Assembly: GCA_016708725.1 (NCBI GenBank)
Contig: JADJFE010000012.1
Location: 78,451 to 142,450 of the forward strand
Direction of reading: 5' to 3'
DNA from: Candidatus Aalborgicola bjergmarkensis
GTDB lineage: Bacteria; Pseudomonadota; Gammaproteobacteria; Burkholderiales; Burkholderiaceae_C
Length of the DNA stretch: 64,000 bases
In this document: piece by piece, positions 49,451 through 58,969 of the stretch
Layout of the letters: every line of letters starts with the position of its first letter
How positions within the stretch are numbered: position 1 is the stretch's first letter
Made by a program: the position numbers and the translations under genes
Notes under the pieces: generated by a model
Databases searched by the model: none
Told to the model about the DNA's origin: nothing
What the model saw: the letters and a program-made list of their open reading frames with translations, nothing else

Positions 49451-50257
49451 TTGCTACTGGTTCTTTCCCCCGCCAAGTCGCTGGACTTTGATACGCCCTT
49501 GCCGTTTACGCTGGCGCAGCTGGCGTGCAGCCAGCCACTGTTCACCGCGCAGGCGCAGCAGCTCATGCACCTGCTGCGCCCTCAATCGCCCCAGGAGATT
49601 GCCACACTCCTGTCCATCAGTGACAAGCTCGCCGCGCTCAACGTGGCGCGCTACCTTGCCTGGTCGCCCAAGGCAACACCCAAAAATGCACGCCCGGCAG
49701 TGCTGGCCTTCGATGGCGATGTCTATGGGGGCCTGGACGCGCGCAGCCTATGTACCGAAGACCTAGCCTGGGCGCAAGAGCATCTGTGCATTCTGAGCGG
49801 ACTGTACGGCGTGCTGCGTCCCCTGGATCTGATGCAGGCTTACCGGCTGGAAATGGGCACCCGGCTTGCCAACCCGGCAGGGCGTGACCTGTACCAGTTC
49901 TGGGGGCGGCAGATTAGCGACTACCTCAACACCCGTCTGCGCAGCACGGGCGCTGCCCATCCGATCCCGGTATTGGTCAACCTGGCTTCGCAGGAATATT
50001 TCAAGGCGGTGAAAACGCCCCTGCTCCAGGCTATGGTGGTCGAATGCGTCTTTGAAGAATCCAGAAACGGTCAATACAAGATCATCAGTTTTGCCGCCAA
50101 ACGGGCACGCGGCCTCATGGCGCGTTTTGCCATCCAGCACCAGCTTACCCAGCCCGAACAACTGCGTGCCTTTGATGCCGAAGGCTACACTTGGCACGCA
50201 GTCCAGTCGTCACCCGAGCGTCTGGTGTTTCGCCGCCAGGAACACCTGATAACATAA
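49451..50257 (+). CDS. yaaA: Peroxide stress protein YaaA (DUF328)
   Basis: A 268-residue protein of the YaaA family: MLLVLSPAKSLDFDTPLP at the start, LAFDGDVYGGLDARSL, LSGLYGVLRPLDLMQAYRLE and a C-terminal FAAKRARGLMARF. E. coli YaaA limits free iron during peroxide stress and binds DNA. The start is TTG at 49451, immediately after the glnS stop; no ATG fits the conserved N-terminus. Translational coupling to glnS is likely. Confidence 0.92.
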   Translation: MLLVLSPAKSLDFDTPLPFTLAQLACSQPLFTAQAQQLMHLLRPQSPQEIATLLSISDKLAALNVARYLAWSPKATPKNARPAVLAFDGDVYGGLDARSLCTEDLAWAQEHLCILSGLYGVLRPLDLMQAYRLEMGTRLANPAGRDLYQFWGRQISDYLNTRLRSTGAAHPIPVLVNLASQEYFKAVKTPLLQAMVVECVFEESRNGQYKIISFAAKRARGLMARFAIQHQLTQPEQLRAFDAEGYTWHAVQSSPERLVFRRQEHLIT

Positions 50258-50307
50258 GCCTGCGATTTATTCACAACCACTTCACAACCACCAAGGAGAC
50301 ATTACCC

Positions 50308-51444
50308 ATGCGTTCTTTCAAAATTCTGGCCCCCAGCCTGATTGCGGCTGCGTTTCTTGCCGCATGCGGCGGTGGCAGCAACGATTGGCAAGCACCTGCA
50401 CGCTACACATCCATGATTTCGTTCGGGGACAGTCTGAGCGACGTCGGAACCTACCGGGTCGGCACCGTGGCCGCCCTGGGAGGCGGTCGCTACTCCGTCA
50501 ATCCCGCCGACCCCAGGACTGCGACCAACTGGACCGAACTGCTGGCAGGCCAGTTGGGTGTGAGCGCACCGTGCCCGTACCAGCAAGGACTGGATGGCAG
50601 CGCAGCGCAGGGCTTCTCGGTGCCGGTCGTCAGCAACCCCGCCTGCAAGAATTACGCGCAAGGTGGCGCACGTGTGACCAATCCGGTCGGACCGGGTAAC
50701 AAGCTGCTGGGCGGATCGAGTGCCATTCTGGGGCAGTTGACGGTGCCGCTGGTAACCCAGGTTTCCAACCATCTGGGCATCGCGGGGGGACGTTTTTCGG
50801 GTAATGAACTGGTAACCGTGATGGCCGGAGGAAACGACGCCATCATCCAGACCGCAACCTATACCGGTACCGTCGCCGCAGCGGCGCAGTCGGGTGGCGC
50901 AGCTGCAGCTGCAGCGGCAGCCCCCGCAGCGGCCACGGCAGCGGTGACTGCCATGGCCACAGCGGGTGCCGAGTTGGCATCCCTGGTCGCCAGTCAGATT
51001 GCGTCCAAAGGTGCCCGATACGTGGTGGTGGTGAATTTGCCCAACGTGAGCCAATCGCCCTACGGTGCGCTGAACGATGCGGGCCTGCCAGGAACAAAGG
51101 TCGTGATCGACAGCATGGTCAAGGCGTTTAATAATGCGCTCAAAAACGGGCTGGCCAGTACCAGTTCCGCCACCGTGCTGCAAGTCGATGCCTACAGCGC
51201 CAGTACAGACCAGGTGATCAATCCGGCCCGGTACGGCCTGAGCAATGTCACGTCAACCGCCTGTAATCTGGCATCCCCCAAGCCCAATGCGTTGGGAAGT
51301 TCCCTGGTCTGCAATGGTTCCAATCTGGCTGCGGGCGATGTGTCCAAGTACCTCTTCGCCGACCAGGTCCATCCCACTCCCTATGGCAACCAGTTGCTGG
51401 CACAGCTCGTTTCCAAAGCGCTGACTGATGCCAGCTGGCTGTAG
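50308..51444 (+). CDS. SGNH/GDSL hydrolase lipoprotein
   Basis: A 378-residue secreted esterase/lipase. The signal peptide ends LIAAAFLAACGGGS, a lipobox-like site. Block I is MISFGDSLSDVGTYRVG with the nucleophile Ser, GGNDAI is the Asn block, and DQVHPTPYGNQLLAQL holds the catalytic Asp and His. An Ala-rich stretch (about 195-220) lies in the middle. AAGGAG precedes the ATG at 50308. Probably exported and lipid-anchored; substrate unknown. Confidence 0.9.
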   Translation: MRSFKILAPSLIAAAFLAACGGGSNDWQAPARYTSMISFGDSLSDVGTYRVGTVAALGGGRYSVNPADPRTATNWTELLAGQLGVSAPCPYQQGLDGSAAQGFSVPVVSNPACKNYAQGGARVTNPVGPGNKLLGGSSAILGQLTVPLVTQVSNHLGIAGGRFSGNELVTVMAGGNDAIIQTATYTGTVAAAAQSGGAAAAAAAAPAAATAAVTAMATAGAELASLVASQIASKGARYVVVVNLPNVSQSPYGALNDAGLPGTKVVIDSMVKAFNNALKNGLASTSSATVLQVDAYSASTDQVINPARYGLSNVTSTACNLASPKPNALGSSLVCNGSNLAAGDVSKYLFADQVHPTPYGNQLLAQLVSKALTDASWL

Positions 51445-51479
51445 CCGGTCACCTGGAAGTGCTATCTCTATGATAGCTG

Positions 51480-51500
51480 CCCCCGCTCATTCTGCGGGGG
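51480..51500. terminator. Hairpin downstream of the GDSL gene
   Basis: CCCCCGC-TCATTCT-GCGGGGG, a 7-base GC stem with no T tract, 36 bases after the stop. It is joined to ATGATAGCTG, part of the dispersed repeat, so it may be a repeat copy doing double duty as a terminator. The rest of the gap to 51666 shows no gene. Confidence 0.5.
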
Positions 51501-51666
51501 ATTGCGGCGAATTTACAGATGATTTGCAGATGACAAGCGCCCGTAATGATGTGGTATCCAGAGCGCACGCGCTGTTTGGCGACGAAGTGCTAACTGGTCA
51601 AATTGAGAATTGCTGGGATGTGCGTAAGCAACTCCTGATTTTGTAGTTTTCCGGGCCGGTCCGTGT

Positions 51667-53457
51667 TCAAAGCCGTGCAATTCGTTTGGCATCGTCCAAA
51701 GCCGGGGCAACGCGGCAGGCTTGCTGTGCCTGGTTCAGTGTGGCGCAAAACGCATCGGCATCTGGACGGTTGCCGAAGCCGGTGACAGACAGGCGGTACC
51801 ACGACTCGGTTGTGTTCGGGTCCTGGAAATCCTGTGCCAGTCCGCCTTGGTATCTGCCGCGAATGGGCCGGTCTTTTACTGCGGTTTCGAACCGGCTGCG
51901 CATATCGCGCGCCACAGGCAATAGGGCCGAGCGGTGGAAAAGCCCCGGCAACTCGGCCTCCCAGGCCCCTGGACGCAAGAGGGTGCCGGGGGTGGCGACG
52001 ATGATGTCTGCATTCTGGCGGACCATCAGGGTTTGTTGCTGGCCCCTTGGCGTTTCCTCCAGCGTGGTGCCGGAGCCCAGGGCTTGCGCCAGCGTGGAGT
52101 AGGTGCGCAGTACATCGGCCTTGGTTCGCAGGGTGTCGTCGAGGTTGCGTTGGTAATTTCTGCGGACTTCGAGCAAGGCGGTCAGATCGACGGAACCGAT
52201 GGTATACGCATCGCTGGCATTTCTGAACAGGTGCAAGGATGCGCGCAGGGTCTGCTTTTGTGCTTCCAGACGCAAACTGGTAGCGCGAAGATTGGAGAGT
52301 GCGCTTTCCACCTCCCGGATGGCCTGGTACACGGTTTGGCCATAAGCGATGACCATCTCTTCGTGCGCGGCCTGGGCAATGGTGTTTTCGCCTTCGCGCC
52401 GCCCGCCATCAAAAATGGTGACGGCCAGGGTGGTTGCCGTGTTCCAGAACAGGTTTTGTGGCTGCAGGATTTGCACCAGGGACAAGCCGCTGTAGCCCAG
52501 TTGTGTCGTGAAGTCGAGCGGTGGTAACAACCGGGCACGCGCTACCTCAATATTGGCGCTGGCCGATTGCATGCGCGCTTCGACCATGCGGATATCGGGG
52601 CGGCGCAACAATAATCTGGAAGGCAGGCTGGTTTCCAACACGGGAATCTGGAGTTCGTCGATGCCTTTGTCTGACAGCAAAACGTTGGCTGACACCGTGC
52701 CCAGCAGCCTGGCTAGCGCTGTTTTGCTATCGTCGCGTTGACTTTCCAGCCCTGGGATGGTGGCTTGCTGTGTGAACAAGGCAGCGCGTTGTTGCTCCAC
52801 TTCGTTATCGGTGGCATCACCTGCAGCAAAGCGTTGTTCGACGGTTTGCAGGATGTCTTGCGCAGACTTTACATTGTCGTGTGCCACGCGCAGGCTGTCA
52901 CCGGCAATCAGGTAGGAGATGTAGGAGGAAACCACGTTGGCAATGACGCTGCGCTGCACGTTTTCCCGCTCAAACACGGCGCGCAATAGCTGCATATGTG
53001 CCGATTCGACCAGAGACTGCTGTTCGCCCCAGATGTCAAACCGGTAGCTGCCCTGCAGGCTGGCCTGGGTGCTTTGCTGGGTGTCGGTTGTGCTGCTGGC
53101 GCCTTGCACCACGCGGATGGGGGCGGAGATGGAGGGCAGTTTGCCAGCGCGCGCTTGCTCCAGACGCGCCTTGGCCTGGACAATTTGCAGGGTGGCACTG
53201 CGCAGCTCCGGGTTATTGGCAAGTGCGCGGTCAACCAGCGCATTCAATTCTTCGCTGCCATACTGGCGCCACCAATCGGTGCGCGAATACTTGGGTGCCG
53301 ACGGATTGCCCGAGACCTCGGGCGCGTTGCGGTACGCGACGGGGATGGGCAGATTGTTGGCTCGCGCCTTGGGGCGCAGTGGTTTACACCCGGATGCAAC
53401 CAATGAAAACGCTATCAATAGCCATAGATAGCCATGGCGTTGGGGTTTGTTCATCAT
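51667..53457 (-). CDS. Outer-membrane efflux lipoprotein (TolC/NodT type) with C-terminal SPOR domain
   Basis: A 596-residue protein. The N-terminal signal ends LVASGC, a lipobox. Two outer-membrane efflux repeats follow (NPELRSATLQIVQAKARLEQ; RRPDIRMVEARMQSASANIE), the NodT/OprM architecture. The last 70 residues (WYRLSVTGFGNRPDADAFCA and onward) look like a SPOR domain, which binds peptidoglycan. The ATG at 53457 overlaps the hlyD stop. It would form the outer-membrane tunnel of the type I exporter. Confidence 0.87.
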   Translation of the reverse strand: MMNKPQRHGYLWLLIAFSLVASGCKPLRPKARANNLPIPVAYRNAPEVSGNPSAPKYSRTDWWRQYGSEELNALVDRALANNPELRSATLQIVQAKARLEQARAGKLPSISAPIRVVQGASSTTDTQQSTQASLQGSYRFDIWGEQQSLVESAHMQLLRAVFERENVQRSVIANVVSSYISYLIAGDSLRVAHDNVKSAQDILQTVEQRFAAGDATDNEVEQQRAALFTQQATIPGLESQRDDSKTALARLLGTVSANVLLSDKGIDELQIPVLETSLPSRLLLRRPDIRMVEARMQSASANIEVARARLLPPLDFTTQLGYSGLSLVQILQPQNLFWNTATTLAVTIFDGGRREGENTIAQAAHEEMVIAYGQTVYQAIREVESALSNLRATSLRLEAQKQTLRASLHLFRNASDAYTIGSVDLTALLEVRRNYQRNLDDTLRTKADVLRTYSTLAQALGSGTTLEETPRGQQQTLMVRQNADIIVATPGTLLRPGAWEAELPGLFHRSALLPVARDMRSRFETAVKDRPIRGRYQGGLAQDFQDPNTTESWYRLSVTGFGNRPDADAFCATLNQAQQACRVAPALDDAKRIARL

Positions 53458-54824
53458 CACGGCTCCCGCAAGGATTCTTTGGAGGCCTTGGTCAGTGGCC
53501 ACAGGAGGTAGGAAATGATCGAACGCTTGCCTACCACCAGTTCGGCGTTGAGTGTCATGCCCGGCAACAGTTTGGTGTTGGTCGGCATGTTTTCGAGATG
53601 CGTGTTTTCCAGTGCGATGCGTCCTCCGTAATAGGTGTCCGATCCGCCGGGGGCGGCATCCCGCCGGAACGCGTCCTGGCTGACCGTGCGCAGTTTGCCT
53701 GTCAAGGTGCCATGTTTCTGGAACGGGAAAGCATCGATCTTGATGTCGGCCCTGGCATCCAGTTTGATATAGCCAACGTCTTGCGAGTCAATCTGGACAT
53801 CGGCTTCCAGGGTGTCGGTAATGGGAACCAGGGTAAAAAAGGTCTCGGCGCCCTGAACGACGGAGCCGCGTGACAGCTTGGCCACATCCAGTACCACGGC
53901 GTCTGCGGGGGCCGTAAGAACCACCATGCTTTGCCTGCGGGTGGCTTTTTGCAGCTGGTCGTTGACCGAATCGCGCTCGCGGGATACCGAAAGCAGTTCT
54001 TCCAGCATCTTTTGCCGCCACCCGGTTTCAAAAGCGGTCTTTTCTGCTTCCAGGGCAGACAGTTCACGCCGGATTTCAATCTGTCGGTTTTTAGCCATCT
54101 CAATGCCCCGTTCGGCTTCGAGCAGCCGGTCGCGCGCTTCGAGCAAACGGCTTCTGACGGCCAGTTTCTTTTCTACCAGGTCCGCAGCCATGGCTTCCAT
54201 TTCGCGCAAGCCCCGTACACGCGCTTGCTGCGCCAACTCATCGCGGTGTGCGGTTTCCAGCGACGAGCGCAACCGGGCGATGGACTCGCTCTGGCGGCGC
54301 ATCTGGGAGGTGTAGGTGGCCTGGCGTTCGGTTGACAGGCGTGACTGAATCTGGCTGTCGGGCGAATCGGCCTTCGGCAGTGCCGAGTTAGAACCTGATA
54401 ATGCGGCATCAATACTGGCCAGTTGGGTATTGAGGCTGTCAAGACGGCTTTTCAGTTGGGATTCATCGGCCTGTGTAAAGGTGGGGTCCAGCGTGGCCAG
54501 GCGGTCCCCTTTGCGTACCACCTGACCGGCACGCACATCAATGGTTTGCACAACACCGGTTTCCAGCGGTTGCACCACGATATTGGGCAAGGGCGTGACC
54601 AGTTTGCCGCGCGCGCTGACGATGACATCCAGTTCGGACACGTTGGTCCAGATAAAGAAACAGACCAGGGTGAATAACAAAATGTGCACCGTCATCTGCG
54701 CGCCGCCCGGCAATGGGCGGCGTTCGATTTCATCCGCATCCGGCAGAAAGTCGATGGCGGTTTTGTTTTCGCCACCGGCTACCTGGGATTTGGGTGCTAC
54801 AGGTGGCTTGTTTGTTGATGCCAT
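53457..54824 (-). CDS. Type I secretion membrane fusion protein (HlyD family)
   Basis: A 455-residue adaptor: cytoplasmic N-terminus, one membrane helix (about 45-65, LLFTLVCFFIWTNVSELDV), lipoyl-like halves (VQPLETGVVQTIDVRAGQVV and LTAPADAVVLDVAKLSRGSV) around a long coiled coil, and a beta-barrel region to the end. It overlaps the 3' end of the ABC gene by 28 bases. It bridges the inner-membrane ABC transporter to the outer-membrane protein encoded next. Confidence 0.92.
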   Translation of the reverse strand: MASTNKPPVAPKSQVAGGENKTAIDFLPDADEIERRPLPGGAQMTVHILLFTLVCFFIWTNVSELDVIVSARGKLVTPLPNIVVQPLETGVVQTIDVRAGQVVRKGDRLATLDPTFTQADESQLKSRLDSLNTQLASIDAALSGSNSALPKADSPDSQIQSRLSTERQATYTSQMRRQSESIARLRSSLETAHRDELAQQARVRGLREMEAMAADLVEKKLAVRSRLLEARDRLLEAERGIEMAKNRQIEIRRELSALEAEKTAFETGWRQKMLEELLSVSRERDSVNDQLQKATRRQSMVVLTAPADAVVLDVAKLSRGSVVQGAETFFTLVPITDTLEADVQIDSQDVGYIKLDARADIKIDAFPFQKHGTLTGKLRTVSQDAFRRDAAPGGSDTYYGGRIALENTHLENMPTNTKLLPGMTLNAELVVGKRSIISYLLWPLTKASKESLREP

Positions 54825-56947
54825 AGCTGTTGGTAGGTTTCACTGCGGGCCAGCAATTCTTCGTGGCGCCCCATGTCTGCCAGCCGGCCTTGCTGCATGA
54901 CCATGATCGCATCGGAATTCACCAGGGTCGAGAGTCGGTGCGAAATCATGATGACGGTGCGCCCCACGGCCATTTTGGACAGGTTGCCGATAAAGATCGC
55001 TTCGCTCTCCGGATCAAGCGCGCTGGCGGCCTCGTCCAGGATCAAAATCCGTGGCTTGAGCAGTAGTGAGCGTGCGATGGAGAGGCGCTGTTTTTGCCCG
55101 CCGCTGAGGTTGGAGGCGTTTTCTTCGAGCATCGTGTCATACCCTTGCGGCAGACGTTCGACAAATTCGTCCGCGCCGGCCAGCTGGGCGGCATGCACAA
55201 TTTCTTCCAGAGATGCGCTGGGTTTGGCAATCGATATATTGTCCCGTACCGAACCGCGAAACAGGAAATTCTCCTGTAAAACGATACCCACCTGGCGGCG
55301 CAAATGCGCCAGTTCCAGCTCACGCGCATCAATGCCGTCAAACCGGATAAGCCCCTCTTGCACCGGATACAGGCCTTGAATGAGTTTGGTCAAGGTGGAT
55401 TTGCCTGAACCGCTGCGTCCGACGATACCGACAACGGTTCCGGATTGGATGGAGAATTTGGCTTTGTTCAATGCAGTCGCAGTGGCGCCGGGATAGCGGA
55501 AGGTGACATCATCAAAACTGATATTTCCGGTGAGTATGGGCCGCAAACCGCCTGCACCGCTGCGGCCTTCCGAAGGCCGGTTCATCACCTCGCCCAGAAT
55601 GCGCACGGCAACAGCGTTTTGTTGGAAGTCATTGACCAGGGCGGCCAGCTGGATCAACGGCCCCATGACCCGGCCCGAGAACATCTGAAAGGCAATCAGG
55701 GTACCTACGGTCATGGTCTTGTCGAACACACCCTGGGCACCAATCACGATGATGAGCACCGGAACAAGCTTACCAATGAAATCATTAGCGGCATTGCCGT
55801 TCAGGGCCAGCCGGGTGACACGGAAGTGCGCGGTAATGGTCTGTGCGGAAAGCTGGTCCCAGGTGCGGCGTTGCGCGGGTTCAATCGCCAGGGCTTTGAC
55901 GGTGCGCATGCCGTGAATGGTCTCCACCAGCAAAGCCTGCCGTGAACCTTCTGCCATGTTGACCTGATCCAGCAAACGTTTGTAGGTGGGCAGCAAGGCC
56001 GCAATAATCATCGCAATCATCGCGGCCGACGCCAGCACAATCGACGCCAGCTTGGCGGAGTAGGAAAACAGCAAAGGGATATAAATCAGCAGACTGACAA
56101 CATCCAGTGCGGCATAGAACAACCGGCCCGTCAGAAAGCCGCGAATGCTCTCCAGTTGCTGCATGACACGCGCAACAACACCTGCAGAGGTGGTGTCGAA
56201 GTAGTCGATGGGCAGCGAGAGCAGATGGGAAAAGGCTCTGCGGGTGATCTGCATATCGATCTTGTTCGTGGCTGCCATGGTCAGCAGCTGGCGCACGTAC
56301 GAAAAAACCGTTTCAAAGGTGATGGCAATGAATATTCCGATGGCCAGCACCCATAACGTGGAGGAACTCTGGTGCACCAGTACCTTGTCAATGACCAGCT
56401 GAAAAAATATCGGCGAGGCCATGGACAAAATGGTCAGTGCGATCGAGGCAATGGCAATATCCCGAAAAGCCGATTTCTGCTTGATAATTTCCGGAATAAA
56501 CCACCGCAGGCTGAAAGGCTGCTTGGGATCGGTCAGCGCATGGCTGCGCTTGAGAAAGATGACGTTGCCGCTCCAGTTCTCGGTAAACAGCTCCTCATCC
56601 AGATAGTGCACGGCGGCCTGCGGGATGAGGGGGTTGAGGATGGCAACTTCGGCGCGCGCGCCACCGCCACCGGCCCGCGCACCAACAACAATGACCGCCT
56701 TGCCATCCTTCATGAGGCCAATGAAGGGAAATACGCCTTCTTGCGCGAACAGTCCTTTCCACGTCAGCTTGGACAGCTTGCCTTTGAGCCCTATGTCGGC
56801 GGCCATGCGAATGACCAGCGCCGGACGCGGTTCTTCATCAGGCAGGGCATTTTCCTCGATCAAACGCTCCGGATTTACCTGTAAGCCGTGGTGCTGCGCA
56901 ATGGCCGTGAGGCATTGCACAACAGAATGTGATTTGGGGGCAGCCAT
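54797..56947 (-). CDS. Type I secretion ABC transporter (HlyB family) with C39-like domain
   Basis: A 716-residue fused permease-ATPase. Residues 1-130 resemble a C39 peptidase domain, but the catalytic Cys block is not in place (SVVQCLTAIAQHHGLQV), as in HlyB, so it probably docks substrate rather than cutting it. Six membrane helices follow, then the ATPase: VGRSGSGKST, LSGGQKQR, ILILDEAASALD and the H-loop ISHRLS. No RTX-type substrate gene is in the window. Confidence 0.92.
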   Translation of the reverse strand: MAAPKSHSVVQCLTAIAQHHGLQVNPERLIEENALPDEEPRPALVIRMAADIGLKGKLSKLTWKGLFAQEGVFPFIGLMKDGKAVIVVGARAGGGGARAEVAILNPLIPQAAVHYLDEELFTENWSGNVIFLKRSHALTDPKQPFSLRWFIPEIIKQKSAFRDIAIASIALTILSMASPIFFQLVIDKVLVHQSSSTLWVLAIGIFIAITFETVFSYVRQLLTMAATNKIDMQITRRAFSHLLSLPIDYFDTTSAGVVARVMQQLESIRGFLTGRLFYAALDVVSLLIYIPLLFSYSAKLASIVLASAAMIAMIIAALLPTYKRLLDQVNMAEGSRQALLVETIHGMRTVKALAIEPAQRRTWDQLSAQTITAHFRVTRLALNGNAANDFIGKLVPVLIIVIGAQGVFDKTMTVGTLIAFQMFSGRVMGPLIQLAALVNDFQQNAVAVRILGEVMNRPSEGRSGAGGLRPILTGNISFDDVTFRYPGATATALNKAKFSIQSGTVVGIVGRSGSGKSTLTKLIQGLYPVQEGLIRFDGIDARELELAHLRRQVGIVLQENFLFRGSVRDNISIAKPSASLEEIVHAAQLAGADEFVERLPQGYDTMLEENASNLSGGQKQRLSIARSLLLKPRILILDEAASALDPESEAIFIGNLSKMAVGRTVIMISHRLSTLVNSDAIMVMQQGRLADMGRHEELLARSETYQQLWHQQTSHL

Positions 56948-57055
56948 GGCAGTTAACCGATTTGAATCATTACCGATCAGGTCGAATGGGAAGTGAGGGA
57001 TTGGCTAATCGTCCCACGTTCGACTCTAAACTAAAGCGGAAAAAAGACCTGTGAT

Positions 57056-58945
57056 TCAGGTTATTTTTGAAATGGTGCCAGACCACTGTTCGGCTCTGCG
57101 TGCTGCCTCTTCGAGCTGGGCCGGATGCATGGAAGTCTGCGCTCTTTCCCGGTTGGCAATGGCGGAGGGTTCACCTTGCGCGGCTGCCAGCATGAACCAT
57201 TTTGCGGCTTCGATCAGATCCTCCGCGACCCCCGTGCCCGTTGCGTAGGCCAGTCCGACGCGCGCCTGTGCGGCAGCCAGTCCCTTTTCGGCTGCGCGCA
57301 TCAGGAGTAAGAAAGACTTCTTCTCGTCCTTGGGTACCCCTTTGCCAAAACGGTAGGCGTTGGCCAGGTTGAAGAGTGCTTCCAGATCGTCCTGTTCGGC
57401 AGCAAGGCCCCACCAATGCAGGGAGCGTTCGTACTTCTTTGCCTGGGCAAATAAAGTCCCTAATGTTGCCTGGGCGGGGGCAAATCCGGCGTTGGCGGCC
57501 TTTTTGCACAGCAGCATGGCTTGCTTGGTGTCTGCGGGGATGCCATCGACGCCGGTGGCATACAACTCACCCAGATTCCACTGCGCGCGCGCAACGCCCT
57601 GTTCGGCCGCGCGCTCGTACCAGAGGAAAGCGTGTTTGCGATCCACCCTGACGCCCTTGCCTTCTATGTGGTAGTCACCCAGGGTGCACTGCGCCTCGGC
57701 ATGTTCCTGGTTTGCGGCCAGCAGATACCAGCGGCATGCCTCCTGGTAGTTTTGCGCGACATCCTGACCCAGTGCGTAGCGCTGCCCCATCGCATACTGG
57801 GCTTCGGGGATGCCTTCTTTGGCTGCCAGGGCGACCGAGAGCATGGAGACGTTTTTCCCCTGCTCCTGCAGCGCAGTTGCCAGCAGAAAGTGCGCCTGTG
57901 CAAGCCCTTGTTCACTGGCACGCACATACCACGACAGGGATTTCAGCGGGTCCGCAACCACACCGCGCCCCTGCGCATAAAACGTCCCCATGGCCATCTG
58001 CGCATCCGCATTGCCATGTTCGGCGGCTTTGTGGTACCAGAACACGGCCTGTTCAATATCGGAGGTCTCCAACAGCCGGGCCAAAGCCAGCTGGGCCGGG
58101 AGAGACTCCTGTTCAGCCGCCTTCAGATACCAGACCTTGGCCTGTTTGATGCTCTTGCTGATGCCCAGACCCAACTCATACATCAGTCCCAGGCAATACC
58201 GATCCTGCGGCCCCCCTTTTTCTGCAAACCGTATCCACGGCTGCTCTTCTTCCCGGCGCTCGCGCGCTCCGGGTTTGCGCTCGCCTGGGATCGTTTCGGG
58301 CGCGTCCGTCGTGGGGGCAGTGCGCTCCAGGGCCACGCGCGCTGTGGGCATGCCAAGGTCTGCGGCCTTTTCATACCACATCGCTGCGGTCTCCAGGTCC
58401 ACATCCACGCCAATGCCTTGTTCGCAAATGTGCCCCAGTGCAAATTGCGCTGGCGCGTGGCCCTGCTCGGCAGCCTTGTAGTACCACTCGATGGCTGCCT
58501 GCTGGTCCTGGGGCACCCCATCCCCGGCGGCGTAATAGTCGCCAAGCGCCATTTGTGCTTCGGCCAGACCCTGTTCTGCGGCCTTCAGATAGGCCTTGAA
58601 GGCCAGCGTGGCATGTGCGCCTTCAAAAAGCCTGGCCAGTTTGACCGCAGCCTTGTCGTTGCCTTGCTCGATGGCCTTGGAAAACCAGCGCAGGGCTTCC
58701 TGCTCGTCTTTTTCCACCCCCAGGCCGCCCAGGTAGGCGCAACCCAGCATATATTGGGCTGCCACGTGGCCTTTTGTCGCAGCCGCGCGCGTCCAGGTCA
58801 GCGCTTCGTCCACGCTCTTTTTAACGCCAATGCCATTGGCGTACATCAGGGCAACTTCGTATTGCGCTGCAGGATCGCCAATGCGGGCATCCTTGATGCG
58901 CCGCAAATACGTGGCGCGGTCCTTGACGAGCGGCTGCTCACTCAT
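57056..58945 (-). CDS. Sel1-like repeat protein
   Basis: A 629-residue protein made almost wholly of Sel1 repeats (about 36 residues each): AAQYEVALMYANGIGVKKSV, AQYMLGCAYLGGLGVEKDEQ, AQMALGDYYAAGDGVPQDQQ and at least ten more. No signal peptide or membrane segment is seen, so it is probably cytoplasmic. Sel1 proteins serve as scaffolds. It lies between the polysaccharide exporter ATPase (24 bases upstream) and the type I exporter genes, suggesting a link between the two (inference). Confidence 0.9.
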   Translation of the reverse strand: MSEQPLVKDRATYLRRIKDARIGDPAAQYEVALMYANGIGVKKSVDEALTWTRAAATKGHVAAQYMLGCAYLGGLGVEKDEQEALRWFSKAIEQGNDKAAVKLARLFEGAHATLAFKAYLKAAEQGLAEAQMALGDYYAAGDGVPQDQQAAIEWYYKAAEQGHAPAQFALGHICEQGIGVDVDLETAAMWYEKAADLGMPTARVALERTAPTTDAPETIPGERKPGARERREEEQPWIRFAEKGGPQDRYCLGLMYELGLGISKSIKQAKVWYLKAAEQESLPAQLALARLLETSDIEQAVFWYHKAAEHGNADAQMAMGTFYAQGRGVVADPLKSLSWYVRASEQGLAQAHFLLATALQEQGKNVSMLSVALAAKEGIPEAQYAMGQRYALGQDVAQNYQEACRWYLLAANQEHAEAQCTLGDYHIEGKGVRVDRKHAFLWYERAAEQGVARAQWNLGELYATGVDGIPADTKQAMLLCKKAANAGFAPAQATLGTLFAQAKKYERSLHWWGLAAEQDDLEALFNLANAYRFGKGVPKDEKKSFLLLMRAAEKGLAAAQARVGLAYATGTGVAEDLIEAAKWFMLAAAQGEPSAIANRERAQTSMHPAQLEEAARRAEQWSGTISKIT

Positions 58946-58969
58946 GTGTATGTCTCTGTATGTCTCGTG

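Noticed and set aside
51428..51646. A 72-codon frame after the GDSL gene
   Set aside because: It overlaps the GDSL end, runs through the hairpin, and shows no protein-like features or ribosome binding site.
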